A DNA stretch of 64,000 nt from Bursaphelenchus xylophilus (taxonomy: Eukaryota; Nematoda; Chromadorea; Rhabditida; Aphelenchoididae). Positions 12,001-24,900 of the stretch are shown one piece after another. The notes below the pieces were generated by a model. The model worked only from the letters and a program-made list of their open reading frames with translations. It was not told the DNA's origin and made no database searches. The stretch is taken from the NCBI GenBank assembly GCA_904066235.2, contig CAJFCV020000004.1, forward strand, positions 10,292,001 through 10,356,000, written 5' to 3'. The position numbers were made by a program, and so were the translations under genes. How positions within the stretch are numbered: the first letter of the stretch is position 1; every line of letters starts with the position of its first letter.

Positions 12001-15000
12001 GTTCCAGAAGAAGCAGTTGGAGTTTCTGTGGAGCCAGTTGCAGTGCTCGTGAAAGGCGTAGTCTCAGAGCTCGTTGGGGTTCCAGAAGAAGCAGTTGGAG
12101 TTTCTGTGGAACCAGTTGCAGTGCTCGTGAAAGGCGTAGTCTCAGAGCTCGTTGGGGTTCCAGAAGAAGCAGTTGGAGTTTCTGTGGAACCAGTTGCAGT
12201 GCTCGTGAAAGGCGTAGTCTCAGAGCTCGTTGGTGTTCCAGAAGAAGCTGTTGGAGTTTCTGTGGAAGGAGATGGACTGCTTGTGAAAGGCGTTGTCTCA
12301 GAGCTCGTTGGTGTTCCAGAAGACGCTGTTGGAGTTTCTGTGGATGGAGATGGACTGCTTGTGAAAGGCGTAGTCTCAGAGCTCGTTCGGTGTTCCAGAA
12401 GAAGCTGTTGGAGTTTCTGTGGAACCAGTTGCAGTGCTCGTGAAAGGCGTAGTCTCAGAGCTCGTTGGGGTTCCAGAAGAAGCTGTTGGAGTTTCTGTGG
12501 AACCAGTTGCAGTGCTCGTGAAAGGCGTAGTCTCAGAGCTCGTTGGGGTTCCAGAAGACGCTGTTGGAGTTTCTGTGGAACCAGTTGCAGTGCTCGTGAA
12601 AGGCGTAGTCTCAGAGCTCGTTGGGGTTCCAGAAGCAGCTGTTGGAGTTTCTGTGGAAGGTGATGGACTGCTTGTGAACGGCGTAGTCTCAGAGCTCGTT
12701 GGTGTTCCAGAAGAAGCTGTTGGAGTTTCTGTGGAAGGAGATGGACTGCTTGTGAACGGCGTAGTCTCAGAGCTCGTTGGTGTTCCAGAAGACGCTGTTG
12801 GAGTTTCTGTGGAAGGTGATGGACTGCTTGTGAACGGCGTAGTCTCAGAGCTCGTTGGTGTTCCAGAAGCAGCTGTTGGAGTTTCTGTGGAAGGTGATGG
12901 ACTGCTTGTGAACGGCGTAGTCTCAGAGCTCGTTGGTGTTCCAGAAGAAGCTGTTGGAGTTTCTGTGGAAGGAGATGGACTGCTTGTGAACGGCGTAGTC
13001 TCAGAGCTCGTTGGTGTTCCAGAAGACGCTGTTGGAGTTTCTGTGGAAGGTGATGGACTGCTTGTGAACGGCGTAGTCTCAGAGCTCGTTGGTGTTCCAG
13101 AAGCAGCTGTTGGAGTTTCTGTGGAAAGAGATGGACTGCTTGTGAAAGGCGTAGTCTCAGAGCTCGTTGGTGTTCCAGAAGCAGCTGTTGGAGTTTCTGT
13201 GGAAGGTGATGGACTGCTTGTGAACGGCGTAGTCTCAGAGCTCGTTGGTGTTCCAGAAGACGCTGTTGGAGTTTCTGTGGATGGAGATGGACTGCTTGTG
13301 AAAGGCGTAGTCTCAGAGCTCGTTCGGTGTTCCAGAAGAAGCTGTTGGAGTTTCTGTGGAACCAGTTGCAGTGCTCGTGAAAGGCGTAGTCTCAGAGCTC
13401 GTTGGGGTTCCAGAAGAAGCTGTTGGAGTTTCTGTGGAACCAGTTGCAGTGCTCGTGAAAGGCGTAGTCTCAGAGCTCGTTGGGGTTCCAGAAGACGCTG
13501 TTGGAGTTTCTGTGGAACCAGTTGCAGTGCTCGTGAAAGGCGTAGTCTCAGAGCTCGTTGGGGTTCCAGAAGCAGCTGTTGGAGTTTCTGTGGAAGGTGA
13601 TGGACTGCTTGTGAACGGCGTAGTCTCAGAGCTCGTTGGTGTTCCAGAAGAAGCTGTTGGAGTTTCTGTGGAAGGAGATGGACTGCTTGTGAACGGCGTA
13701 GTCTCAGAGCTCGTTGGTGTTCCAGAAGACGCTGTTGGAGTTTCTGTGGAAGGTGATGGACTGCTTGTGAACGGCGTAGTCTCAGAGCTCGTTGGTGTTC
13801 CAGAAGACGCTGTTGGAGTTTCTGTGGAAGGTGATGGACTGCTTGTGAACGGCGTAGTCTCAGAGCTCGTTGGTGTTCCAGAAGCAGCTGTTGGAGTTTC
13901 TGTGGAAGGTGATGGACTGCTTGTGAACGGCGTAGTCTCAGAGCTCGTTGGTGTTCCAGAAGAAGCTGTTGGAGTTTCTGTGGAAGGAGATGGACTGCTT
14001 GTGAAAGGCGTAGTCTCAGAGCTCGTTGGTGTTCCAGAAGACGCTGTTGGAGTTTCTGTGGAAGGTGATGGACTGCTTGTGAACGGCGTAGTCTCAGAGC
14101 TCGTTGGTGTTCCAGAAGCAGCTGTTGGAGTTTCTGTGGAAAGAGATGGACTGCTTGTGAAAGGCGTAGTCTCAGAGCTCGTTGGTGTTCCAGAAGCAGC
14201 TGTTGGAGTTTCTGTGGAAGGTGATGGACTGCTTGTGAACGGCGTAGTCTCAGAGCTCGTTGGTGTTCCAGAAGACGCTGTTGGAGTTTCTGTGGATGGA
14301 GATGGACTGCTTGTGAAAGGCGTAGTCTCAGAGCTCGTTCGGGTTCCAGAAGAAGCTGTTGGAGTTTCTGTGGAACCAGTTGCAGTGCTCGTGAAAGGCG
14401 TAGTCTCAGAGCTCGTTGGGGTTCCAGAAGAAGCTGTTGGAGTTTCTGTGGAACCAGTTGCAGTGCTCGTGAAAGGCGTAGTCTCAGAGCTCGTTGGGGT
14501 TCCAGAAGACGCTGTTGGAGTTTCTGTGGAACCAGTTGCAGTGCTCGTGAAAGGCGTAGTCTCAGAGCTCGTTGGGGTTCCAGAAGACGCTGTTGGAGTT
14601 TCTGTGGAAGGAGATGGACTGCTTGTGAACGGCGTAGTCTCAGAGCTCGTTGGGGTTCCAGAAGAAGCTGTTGGAGTTTCTGTGGAACCAGTTGCAGTGC
14701 TCGTGAAAGGCGTAGTCTCAGAGCTCGTTGGGGTTCCAGAAGAAGCTGTTGGAGTTTCTGTGGAACCAGTTGCAGTGCTCGTGAAAGGCGTAGTCTCAGA
14801 GCTCGTTGGGGTTCCAGAAGAAGCAGTTGGAGTTTCTGTGGAGCCAGTTGCAGTGCTCGTGAAAGGCGTAGTCTCAGAGCTCGTTGGGGTTCCAGAAGAA
14901 GCAGTTGGAGTTTCTGTGGAACCAGTTGCAGTGCTCGTGAAAGGCGTAGTCTCAGAGCTCGTTGGTGTTCCAGAAGACGCTGTTGGAGTTTCTGTGGATG

Positions 15001-15965
15001 GAGATGGACTGCTTGTGAAAGGCGTAGTCTCAGAGCTCGTTCGGGTTCCAGAAGAAGCTGTTGGAGTTTCTGTGGAACCAGTTGCAGTGCTCGTGAAAGG
15101 CGTAGTCTCAGAGCTCGTTGGTGTTCCAGAAGACGCTGTTGGAGTTTCTGTGGATGGAGATGGACTGCTTGTGAAAGGCGTAGTCTCAGAGCTCGTTCGG
15201 GTTCCAGAAGAAGCTGTTGGAGTTTCTGTGGAACCAGTTGCAGTGCTCGTGAAAGGCGTAGTCTCAGAGCTCGTTGGGGTTCCAGAAGAAGCTGTTGGAG
15301 TTTCTGTGGAACCAGTTGCAGTGCTCGTGAAAGGCGTAGTCTCAGAGCTCGTTGGGGTTCCAGAAGACGCTGTTGGAGTTTCTGTGGAACCAGTTGCAGT
15401 GCTCGTGAAAGGCGTAGTCTCAGAGCTCGTTGGGGTTCCAGAAGAAGCTGTTGGAGTTTCTGTGGAAGGAGATGGACTGCTTGTGAACGGCGTAGTCTCA
15501 GAGCTCGTTGGGGTTCCAGAAGACGCTGTTGGAGTTTCTGTGGATGGAGATAGACTGCTTGTGAAAGGCGTAGTCTCAGAGCTCGTTGGGGTTCCAGAAG
15601 AAGCAGTTGGAGTTTCCGTGGAACCAGTTGCAGTGCTCGTGAAAGGCGTAGTCTCAGAGCTCGTTGGGGTTCCAGAAGAAGCTGTTGGAGTTTCTGTGGA
15701 AGGAGATGGACTGCTTGTGAAAGGCGTAGTCTCAGAGCTCGTTGCGGTTCCAGAAGAAGCTGTTGGAGTTTCTGTGGAAGGAGATGGACTGCTTGTGAAA
15801 GGCGTAGTCTCAGAGCTCGTTCGGGTTCCAGAAGAAGCTGTTGGAGTTTCTGTGGAACCAGTTGCAGTGCTCGTGAAAGGCGTAGTCTCAGAGCTCGTTG
15901 GTGTTCCAGAAGACGCTGTTGGAGTTTCTGTGGATGGAGATGGACTGCTTGTGAAAGGCGTAGTC
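1..15965 (-). pseudogene. Downstream, frame-shifted part of the mucin repeat array
   Basis: The same 78-bp units continue past the predicted stop, but six further one-base insertions break the mucin frame. The insertion GTTCGGTGTTCC (normal form one base shorter) recurs near 13,321, 12,384, 10,901 and 7,701. The insertion GTGGAAGCCAG (normal GTGGAACCAG) is at about 10,549 and 7,349. Between these points the Thr/Ser/Pro frame is still open, so coding potential was intact before the insertions. This may be a decayed 3' half of the mucin, a second array, or a consensus error copied by assembly. The 3' end lies outside the window. Confidence 0.5.
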
Positions 15966-18900
15966 TCAGAGCTCGTTCGGTGTTCCAGAAGAAGCTGTTG
16001 GAGTTTCTGTGGAACCAGTTGCAGTGCTCGTGAAAGGCGTAGTCTCAGAGCTCGTTGGGGTTCCAGAAGAAGCTGTTGGAGTTTCTGTGGAACCAGTTGC
16101 AGTGCTCGTGAAAGGCGTAGTCTCAGAGCTCGTTGGGGTTCCAGAAGAAGCTGTTGGAGTTTCTGTGGAACCAGTTGCAGTGCTCGTGAAAGGCGTAGTC
16201 TCAGAGCTCGTTGGGGTTCCAGAAGAAGCTGTTGGAGTTTCTGTGGAAGGAGATGGACTGCTTGTGAAAGGCGTAGTCTCAGAGCTCGTTGCGGTTCCAG
16301 AAGAAGCTGTTGGAGTTTCTGTGGAAGGAGATGGACTGCTTGTGAACGGCGTAGTCTCAGAGCTCCTTGGGGTTCCAGAAGAAGCAGTTGGAGTTTCCGT
16401 GGAACCAGTTGCAGTGCTCGTGAAAGGCGTAGTTTCAGAGCTCGTTGGGGTTCCAGAAGAAGCTGTTGGAGTTTCTGTGGAAGGAGATGGACTGCTTGTG
16501 AAAGGCGTAGTCTCAGAGCTCGTTGCGGTTCCAGAAGAAGCTGTTGGAGTTTCTGTGGAAGGAGATGGACTGCTTGTGAACGGCGTAGTCTCAGAGCTCG
16601 TTGGGGTTCCAGAAGAAGCAGTTGGAGTTTCTGTGGAACCAGTTGCAGTGCTCGTGAAAGGCGTAGTCTCAGAGCTCGTTGGGGTTCCAGAAGAAGCTGT
16701 TGGAGTTTCTGTGGAAGGAGATGGACTGCTTGTGAAAGGCGTAGTCTCAGAGCTCGTTGCGGTTCCAGAAGAAGCTGTTGGAGTTTCTGTGGAAGGAGAT
16801 GGACTGCTTGTGAACGGCGTAGTCTCAGAGCTCGTTGGGGTTCCAGAAGAAGCAGTTGGAGTTTCCGTGGAACCAGTTGCAGTGCTCGTGAAAGGCGTAG
16901 TCTCAGAGCTCGTTGGGGTTCCAGAAGAAGCTGTTGGAGTTTCTGTGGAAGGAGATGGACTGCTTGTGAAAGGCGTAGTCTCAGAGCTCGTTGCGGTTCC
17001 AGAAGAAGCTGTTGGAGTTTCTGTGGAAGGAGATGGACTGCTTGTGAACGGCGTAGTCTCAGAGCTCGTTGGGGTTCCAGAAGAAGCAGTTGGAGTTTCT
17101 GTGGAACCAGTTGCAGTGCTCGTGAAAGGCGTAGTCTCAGAGCTCGTTGGGGTTCCAGAAGAAGCAGTTGGAGTTTCTGTGGAACCAGTTGCAGTGCTCG
17201 TGAAAGGCGTAGTCTCAGAGCTCGTTGGTGTTCCAGAAGAAGCTGTTGGAGTTTCTGTGGAAGGAGATGGACTGCTTGTGAAAGGCGTTGTCTCAGAGCT
17301 CGTTGGTGTTCCAGAAGACGCTGTTGGAGTTTCTGTGGATGGAGATGGACTGCTTGTGAAAGGCGTAGTCTCAGAGCTCGTTCGGGTTCCAGAAGAAGCT
17401 GTTGGAGTTTCTGTGGAACCAGTTGCAGTGCTCGTGAAAGGCGTAGTCTCAGAGCTCGTTGGGGTTCCAGAAGAAGCTGTTGGAGTTTCTGTGGAACCAG
17501 TTGCAGTGCTCGTGAAAGGCGTAGTCTCAGAGCTCGTTGGGGTTCCAGAAGAAGCTGTTGGAGTTTCTGTGGAAGGAGATGGACTGCTTGTGAAAGGCGT
17601 AGTCTCAGAGCTCGTTGGGGTTCCAGAAGAAGCAGTTGGAGTTTCTGTGGAACCAGTTGCAGTGCTCGTGAAAGGCGTAGTCTCAGAGCTCGTTGGGGTT
17701 CCAGAAGAAGCTGTTGGAGTTTCTGTGGAAGGAGATGGACTGCTTGTGAAAGGCGTAGTCTCAGAGCTCGTTGGTGTTCCAGAAGACGCTGTTGGAGTTT
17801 CTGTGGATGGAGATAGACTGCTTGTGAAAGGCGTAGTCTCAGAGCTCGTTGGGGTTCCAGAAGAAGCTGTTGGAGTTTCTGTGGAACCAGTTGCAGTGCT
17901 CGTGAAAGGCGTAGTCTCAGAGCTCGTTGGGGTTCCAGAAGAAGCAGTTGGAGGTTCTGTGGAACCAGTTGCAGTGCTCGTGAAAGGCGTAGTCTCAGAG
18001 CTCGTTGGGGTTCCAGAAGAAGCTGTTGGAGTTTCTGTGGAACCAGTTGCAGTGCTCGTGAAAGGCGTAGTCTCAGAGCTCGTTGGGGTTCCAGAAGAAG
18101 CAGTTGGAGGTTCTGTGGAACCAGTTGCAGTGCTCGTGAAAGGCGTAGTCTCAGAGCTCGTTGGGGTTCCAGAAGAAGCAGTTGGAGGTTCTGTGGAAGG
18201 AGATGGACTGCTTGTGAAAGGCGTAGTCTCAGAGCTCGTTGGTGTTCCAGAAGAAGCTGTTGGAGTTTCTGTGGAACCAGTTGCAGTGCTCGTGAAAGGC
18301 GTATTCTCAGAGCTCGTTGGTGTTCCAGAAGACGCTGTTGGAGTTTCTGTGGAAGGAGATAGACTGCTTGTGAACGGCGTAGTCTCAGAGCTCGTTGGTG
18401 TTCCAGAAGACGCTGTTGGAGTTTCTGTGGAAGGAGATGGACTGCTTGTGAAAGGCGTAGTCTCAGAGCTCGTTGGTGTTCCAGAAGACGCTGTTGGAGT
18501 TTCTGTGGAAGGAGATGGACTGCTTGTGAACGGCGTAGTCTCAGAGCTCGTTGGTGTTCCAGAAGACGCTGTTGGAGTTTCTGTGGAAGGAGATGGACTG
18601 CTTGTGAAAGGCGTAGTCTCAGAGCTCGTTGGTGTTCCAGAAGACGCTGTTGGAGTTTCTGTGGAAGGAGATGGACTGCTTGTGAACGGCGTAGTCTCAG
18701 AGCTCGTTGGTGTTCCAGAAGACGCTGTTGGAGTTTCTGTGGAAGGAGATGGACTGCTTGTGAACGGCGTAGTCTCAGAGCTCGTTGGTGTTCCAGAAGA
18801 AGCTGTTGGAGTTTCTGTGGAAGGAGATGGACTGCTTGTGAACGGCGTAGTCTCAGAGCTCGTTGGTGTTCCAGAAGACGCTGTTGGAGTTTTTGTGGAA

Positions 18901-21900
18901 GGAGATGGACTGCTTGTGAAAGGCGTAGTCTCAGAGCTCGTTGGTGTTCCAGAAGAAGCTGTTGGAGTTTCTGTGGAAGGAGATGGGCTGCTTGTGAACG
19001 GCGTAGTCTCAGAGCTCGTTGGGGTTCCAGAAGAAGCTGTTGGAGTTTCTGTGGAACCAGTTGCAGTGCTCGTGAAAGGCGTAGTCTCAGAGCTCGTTGG
19101 GGTTCCAGAAGAAGCAGTTGGAGTTTCTGTGGAACCAGTTGCAGTGCTCGTGAAAGGCGTAGTCTCAGAGCTCGTTGGGGTTCCAGAAGAAGCAGTTGGA
19201 GGTTCTGTGGAACCAGTTGCAGTGCTCGTGAAAGGCGTAGTCTCAGAGCTCGTTGGGGTTCCAGAAGAAGCAGTTGGAGGTTCTGTGGAACCAGTTGCAG
19301 TGCTCGTGAAAGGCGTAGTCTCAGAGCTCGTTGGTGTTCCAGAAGAAGCTGTTGGAGTTTCTGTGGAACCAGTTGCAGTGCTCGTGAAAGGCGTAGTCTC
19401 AGAGCTCGTTGGGGTTCCAGAAGAAGCAGTTGGAGGTTCTGTGGAACCAGTTGCAGTGCTCGTGAAAGGCGTAGTCTCAGAGCTCGTTGGGGTTCCAGAA
19501 GAAGCAGTTGGAGTTTCTGTGGAACCAGTTGCAGTGCTCGTGAAAGGCGTAGTCTCAGAGCTCGTTGGTGTTCCAGAAGAAGCTGTTGGAGTTTCTGTGG
19601 AACCAGTTGCAGTGCTCGTGAAAGGCGTAGTCTCAGAGCTCGTTGGTGTTCCAGAAGAAGCTGTTGGAGTTTCTGTGGAACCAGTTGCAGTGCTCGTGAA
19701 AGGCGTAGTCTCAGAGCTCGTTGGTGTTCCAGAAGAAGCTGTTGGAGTTTCTGTGGAAGGAGATGGACTGTTTGTGAACGGCGTAGTCTCAGAGCTCGTT
19801 GGTGTTCCAGAAGAAGCTGTTGGAGTTTCTGTGGAAGGAGATGGGCTGCTTGTGAACGGCGTAGTCTCAGAGCTCGTTGGTGTTCCAGAAGAAGCTGTTG
19901 GAGTTTCTGTGGAAGGAGATGGGCTGCTTGTGAACGGCGTAGTCTCAGAGCTCGTTGGTGTTCCAGAAGAAGCTGTTGGAGTTTCTGTGGAAGGAGATGG
20001 GCTGCTTGTGAACGGCGTAGTCTCAGAGCTCGTTGGTGTTCCAGAAGAAGCTGTTGGAGTTTCTGTGGAACCAGTTGCAGTGCTCGTGAAAGGCGTATTC
20101 TCAGAGCTCGTTGGTGTTCCAGAAGACGCTGTTGGAGTTTCTGTGGAAGGAGATGGACTGCTTGTGAACGGCGTAGTCTCAGAGCTCGTTGGTGTTCCAG
20201 AAGAAGCTGTTGGAGTTTCTGTGGAAGGAGATGGACTGCTTGTGAACGGCGTAGTCTCAGAGCTCGTTGGTGTTCCAGAAGACGCTGTTGGAGTTTCTGT
20301 GGAAGGAGATGGACTGCTTGTGAAAGGCGTAGTCTCAGAGCTCGTTGGTGTTCCAGAAGACGCTGTTGGAGTTTCTGTGGAAGGAGATGGACTGCTTGTG
20401 AACGGCGTAGTCTCAGAGCTCGTTGGTGTTCCAGAAGACGCTGTTGGAGTTTCTGTGGAAGGAGATGGACTGCTTGTGAACGGCGTAGTCTCAGAGCTCG
20501 TTGGTGTTCCAGAAGACGCTGTTGGAGTTTCTGTGGAAGGAGATGGACTGCTTGTGAACGGCGTAGTCTCAGAGCTCGTTGGTGTTCCAGAAGAAGCCGT
20601 TTGAGTTTCTGTGGAAGGAGATGGACTGCTTGTGAACGGCGTAGTCTCAGAGCTTGTTGGTGTTCCAGAAGAAGCTGTTGGAGTTTCTGTGGAAGGAGAT
20701 GGACTGCTTGTGAAAGGCGTAGTCTCAGAGCTCGTTGGTGTTCCAGAAGAAGCTGTTGGAGTTTCTGTGGAAGGAGATGGACTGCTTGTGAACGGCGTAG
20801 TCTCAGAGCTCGTTGGTGTTCCAGAAGAAGCTGTTGGAGTTTCTGTGGAAGGAGATGGGCTGCTTGTGAACGGCGTAGTCTCAGAGCTCGTTGGTGTTCC
20901 AGAAGAAGCCGTTTGAGTTTCTGTGGAAGGAGATGGACTGCTTGTGAACGGCGTAGTCTCAGAGCTCGTTGGTGTTCCAGAAGAAGCCGTTTGAGTTTCT
21001 GTGGAAGGAGATGGACTGCTTGTGAACGGCGTAGTCTCAGAGCTCGTTGGTGTTCCAGAAGAAGCCGTTTGAGTTTCTGTGGAAGGAGATGGACTGCTTG
21101 TGAACGGCGTAGTCTCAGAGCTCGTTGGTGTTCCAGAAGAAGCCGTTTGAGTTTCTGTGGAAGGAGATGGACTGCTTGTGAACGGCGTAGTCTCAGAGCT
21201 TGTTGGTGTTCCAGAAGAAGCTGTTGGAGTTTCTGTGGAAGGAGATGGACTGCTTGTGAAAGGCGTAGTCTCAGAGCTCGTTGGTGTTCCAGAAGAAGCT
21301 GTTGGAGTTTCTGTGGAAGGAGATGGGCTGCTTGTGAACGGCGTAGTCTCAGAGCTCGTTGGTGTTCCAGAAGAAGCTGTTGGAGTTTCTGTGGAAGGAG
21401 ATGGACTGCTTGTGAACGGCGTAGTCTCAGAGCTCGTTGGTGTTCCAGAAGACGCTGTTGGAGTTTCTGTGGAAGGAGATGGACTGCTTGTGAACGGCGT
21501 AGTCTCAGAGCTCGTTGGTGTTCCAGAAGACGCTGTTGGAGTTTCTGTGGAAGGAGATGGACTGCTTGTGAACGGCGTAGTCTCAGAGCTCGTTGGTGTT
21601 CCAGAAGACGCTGTTGGAGTTTCTGTGGAAGGAGATGGGCTGCTTGTGAACGGCGTAGTCTCAGAGCTCGTTGGTGTTCCAGAAGAAGCTGTTGGAGTTT
21701 CTGTGGAAGGAGATGGACTGCTTGTGAACGGCGTAGTCTCAGAGCTCGTTGGTGTTCCAGAAGAAGCTGTTGGAGTTTCTGTGGAAGGAGATGGACTGCT
21801 TGTGAACGGCGTAGTCTCAGAGCTCGTTGGTGTTCCAGAAGACGCTGTTGGAGTTTCTGTGGAAGGAGATGGACTGCTTGTGAACGGCGTAGTCTCAGAG

Positions 21901-24900
21901 CTCGTTGGTGTTCCAGAAGAAGCCGTTTGAGTTTCTGTGGAAGGAGATGGACTGCTTGTGAACGGCGTAGTCTCAGAGCTCGTTGGTGTTCCAGAAGACG
22001 CTGTTGGAGTTTCTGTGGAAGGAGATGGACTGCTTGTGAACGGCGTAGTCTCAGAGCTTGTTGGTGTTCCAGAAGAAGCTGTTGGAGTTTCTGTGGAAGG
22101 AGATGGACTGCTTGTGAACGGCGTAGTCTCAGAGCTCGTTGGTGTTCGAGAAGAAGCTGTTGGAGTTTCTGTGGAAGGAGATGGACTGCTTGTGAACGGC
22201 GTAGTCTCAGAGCTCGTTGGTGTTCCAGAAGACGCTGTTGGAGTTTCTGTGGAAGGAGATGGACTGCTTGTGAACGGCGTAGTCTCAGAGCTCGTTGGTG
22301 TTCCAGAAGACGCTGTTGGAGTTTCTGTGGAAGGAGATGGACTGCTTGTGAACGGCGTAGTCTCAGAGCTCGTTGGTGTTCCAGAAGAAGCTGTTGGAGT
22401 TCCGGTGGAACGAGTTGGACTGCTTGTGAACGGCGTAGTCTCAGAGCTCGTTGGTGTTCCAGAAGAAGCTGTTGGAGTTTCTGTGGAAGGAGATGGACTG
22501 CTTGTGAACGGCGTAGTCTCAGAGCTCGTTGGTGTTCCAGAAGACGCTGTTGGAGTTTCTGTGGAAGGAGATGGACTGCTTGTGAACGGCGTAGTCTCAG
22601 AGCTCGTTGGTGTTCCAGAAGACGCTGTTGGAGTTTCTGTGGAAGGAGATGGGCTGCTTGTGAACGGCGTAGTCTCAGAGCTCGTTGGTGTTCCAGAAGA
22701 AGCCGTTTGAGTTTCTGTGGAAGGAGATGGACTGCTTGTGAACGGCGTAGTCTCAGAGCTCGTTGGTGTTCCAGAAGACGCTGTTGGAGTTTCTGTGGAA
22801 GGAGATGGACTGCTTGTGAACGGCGTAGTCTCAGAGCTTGTTGGTGTTCCAGAAGAAGCTGTTGGAGTTTCTGTGGAAGGAGATGGACTGCTTGTGAACG
22901 GCGTAGTCTCAGAGCTCGTTGGTGTTCGAGAAGAAGCTGTTGGAGTTTCTGTGGAAGGAGATGGACTGCTTGTGAACGGCGTAGTCTCAGAGCTCGTTGG
23001 TGTTCCAGAAGACGCTGTTGGAGTTTCTGTGGAAGGAGATGGACTGCTTGTGAACGGCGTAGTCTCAGAGCTCGTTGGTGTTCCAGAAGACGCTGTTGGA
23101 GTTTCTGTGGAAGGAGATGGACTGCTTGTGAACGGCGTAGTCTCAGAGCTCGTTGGTGTTCCAGAAGAAGCCGTTTGAGTTTCTGTGGAAGGAGATGGAC
23201 TGCTTGTGAACGGCGTAGTCTCAGAGCTCGTTGGTGTTCCAGAAGACGCTGTTGGAGTTTCTGTGGAAGGAGATGGACTGCTTGTGAACGGCGTAGTCTC
23301 AGAGCTCGTTGGTGTTCCAGAAGAAGCTGTTGGAGTTCCGGTGGAACGAGTTGGACTGCTTGTGAACGGCGTAGTCTCGGAGCTCGTTGGTGTTCCAGAA
23401 GAAGCTGTTGGAGTTTCTGTGGAAGGAGATGGACTGCTTGTGAACGGCGTAGTCTCAGAGCTCGTTGGTGTTCCAGAAGAAGCAGTTGGAGTTTCTGTGG
23501 AAGGAGATGGACTGCTTGTGAACGGCGTAGTCTCAGAGCTCGTTGGTGTTCCAGAAGACGCTGTTGGAGTTTCTGTGGAAGGAGATGGACTGCTTGTGAA
23601 CGGCGTAGTCTCAGAGCTCGTTGGTGTTCCAGAAGAAGCTGTTGGAGTTTCTGTGGAAGGAGATGGACTGCTTGTGAACGGCGTAGTCTCAGAGCTCGTT
23701 GGTGTTCCAGAAGAAGCTGTTGGAGTTCCGGTGGAACGAGTTGGACTGCTTGTGAACGGCGTTGTCTCAGAGCTCGTTGGTGTTCCAGAAGAAGCTGTTG
23801 GAGTTTCTGTGGAAGGAGATGGACTGCTTGTGAACGGCGTAGTCTCAGAGCTCGTTGGTGTTCCAGAAGAAGCTGTTGGAGTTCCGGTGGAAGGAGATGG
23901 ACTGCTTGTGAACGGCGTAGTCTCAGAGCTCGTTGGTGTTCCAGAAGAAGCTGTTGGAGTTCCGGTGGAACGAGTTGGACTGCTTGTGAACGGCGTTGTC
24001 TCAGAGCTCGTTGGTGTTCCAGAAGAAGCTGTTGGAGTTCCGGTGGAACGAGTTGGACTGCTTGTGAACGGCGTTGTCTCAGAGCTCGTTGGTGTTCCAG
24101 AAGAAGCTGTTGGAGTTTCTGTGGAAGGAGATGGACTGCTTGTGAACGGCGTAGTCTCAGAGCTCGTTGGTGTTCCAGAAGAAGCTGTTGGAGTTCCGGT
24201 GGAACGAGTTGGACTGCTTGTGAACGGCGTAGTCTCAGAGCTCGTTGGTGTTCCAGAAGAAGCCGTTTGAGTTTCTGTGGAAGGAGATGGACTGCTTGTG
24301 AACGGCGTAGTCTCAGAGCTCGTTGGTGTTCCAGAAGACGCTGTTGGAGTTTCTGTGGAAGGAGATGGACTGCTTGTGAACGGCGTAGTCTCAGAGCTCG
24401 TTGGTGTTCCAGAAGAAGCTGTTGGAGTTCCGGTGGAACGAGTTGGACTGCTTGTGAACGGCGTAGTCTCGGAGCTCGTTGGTGTTCCAGAAGAAGCTGT
24501 TGGAGTTTCTGTGGAAGGAGATGGACTGCTTGTGAACGGCGTAGTCTCAGAGCTCGTTGGTGTTCCAGAAGACGCTGTTGGAGTTTCTGTGGAAGGAGAT
24601 GGACTGCTTGTGAACGGCGTAGTCTCAGAGCTCGTTGGTGTTCCAGAAGAAGCTGTTGGAGTTCCGGTGGAACGAGTTGGACTGCTTGTGAACGGCGTAG
24701 TCTCGGAGCTCGTTGGTGTTCCAGAAGAAGCTGTTGGAGTTTCTGTGGAAGGAGATGGACTGCTTGTGAACGGCGTAGTCTCAGAGCTCGTTGGTGTTCC
24801 AGAAGAAGCTGTTGGAGTTCCGGTGGAACGAGTTGGACTGCTTGTGAACGGCGTAGTCTCGGAGCTCGTTGGTGTTCCAGAAGAAGCTGTTGGAGTTTCT

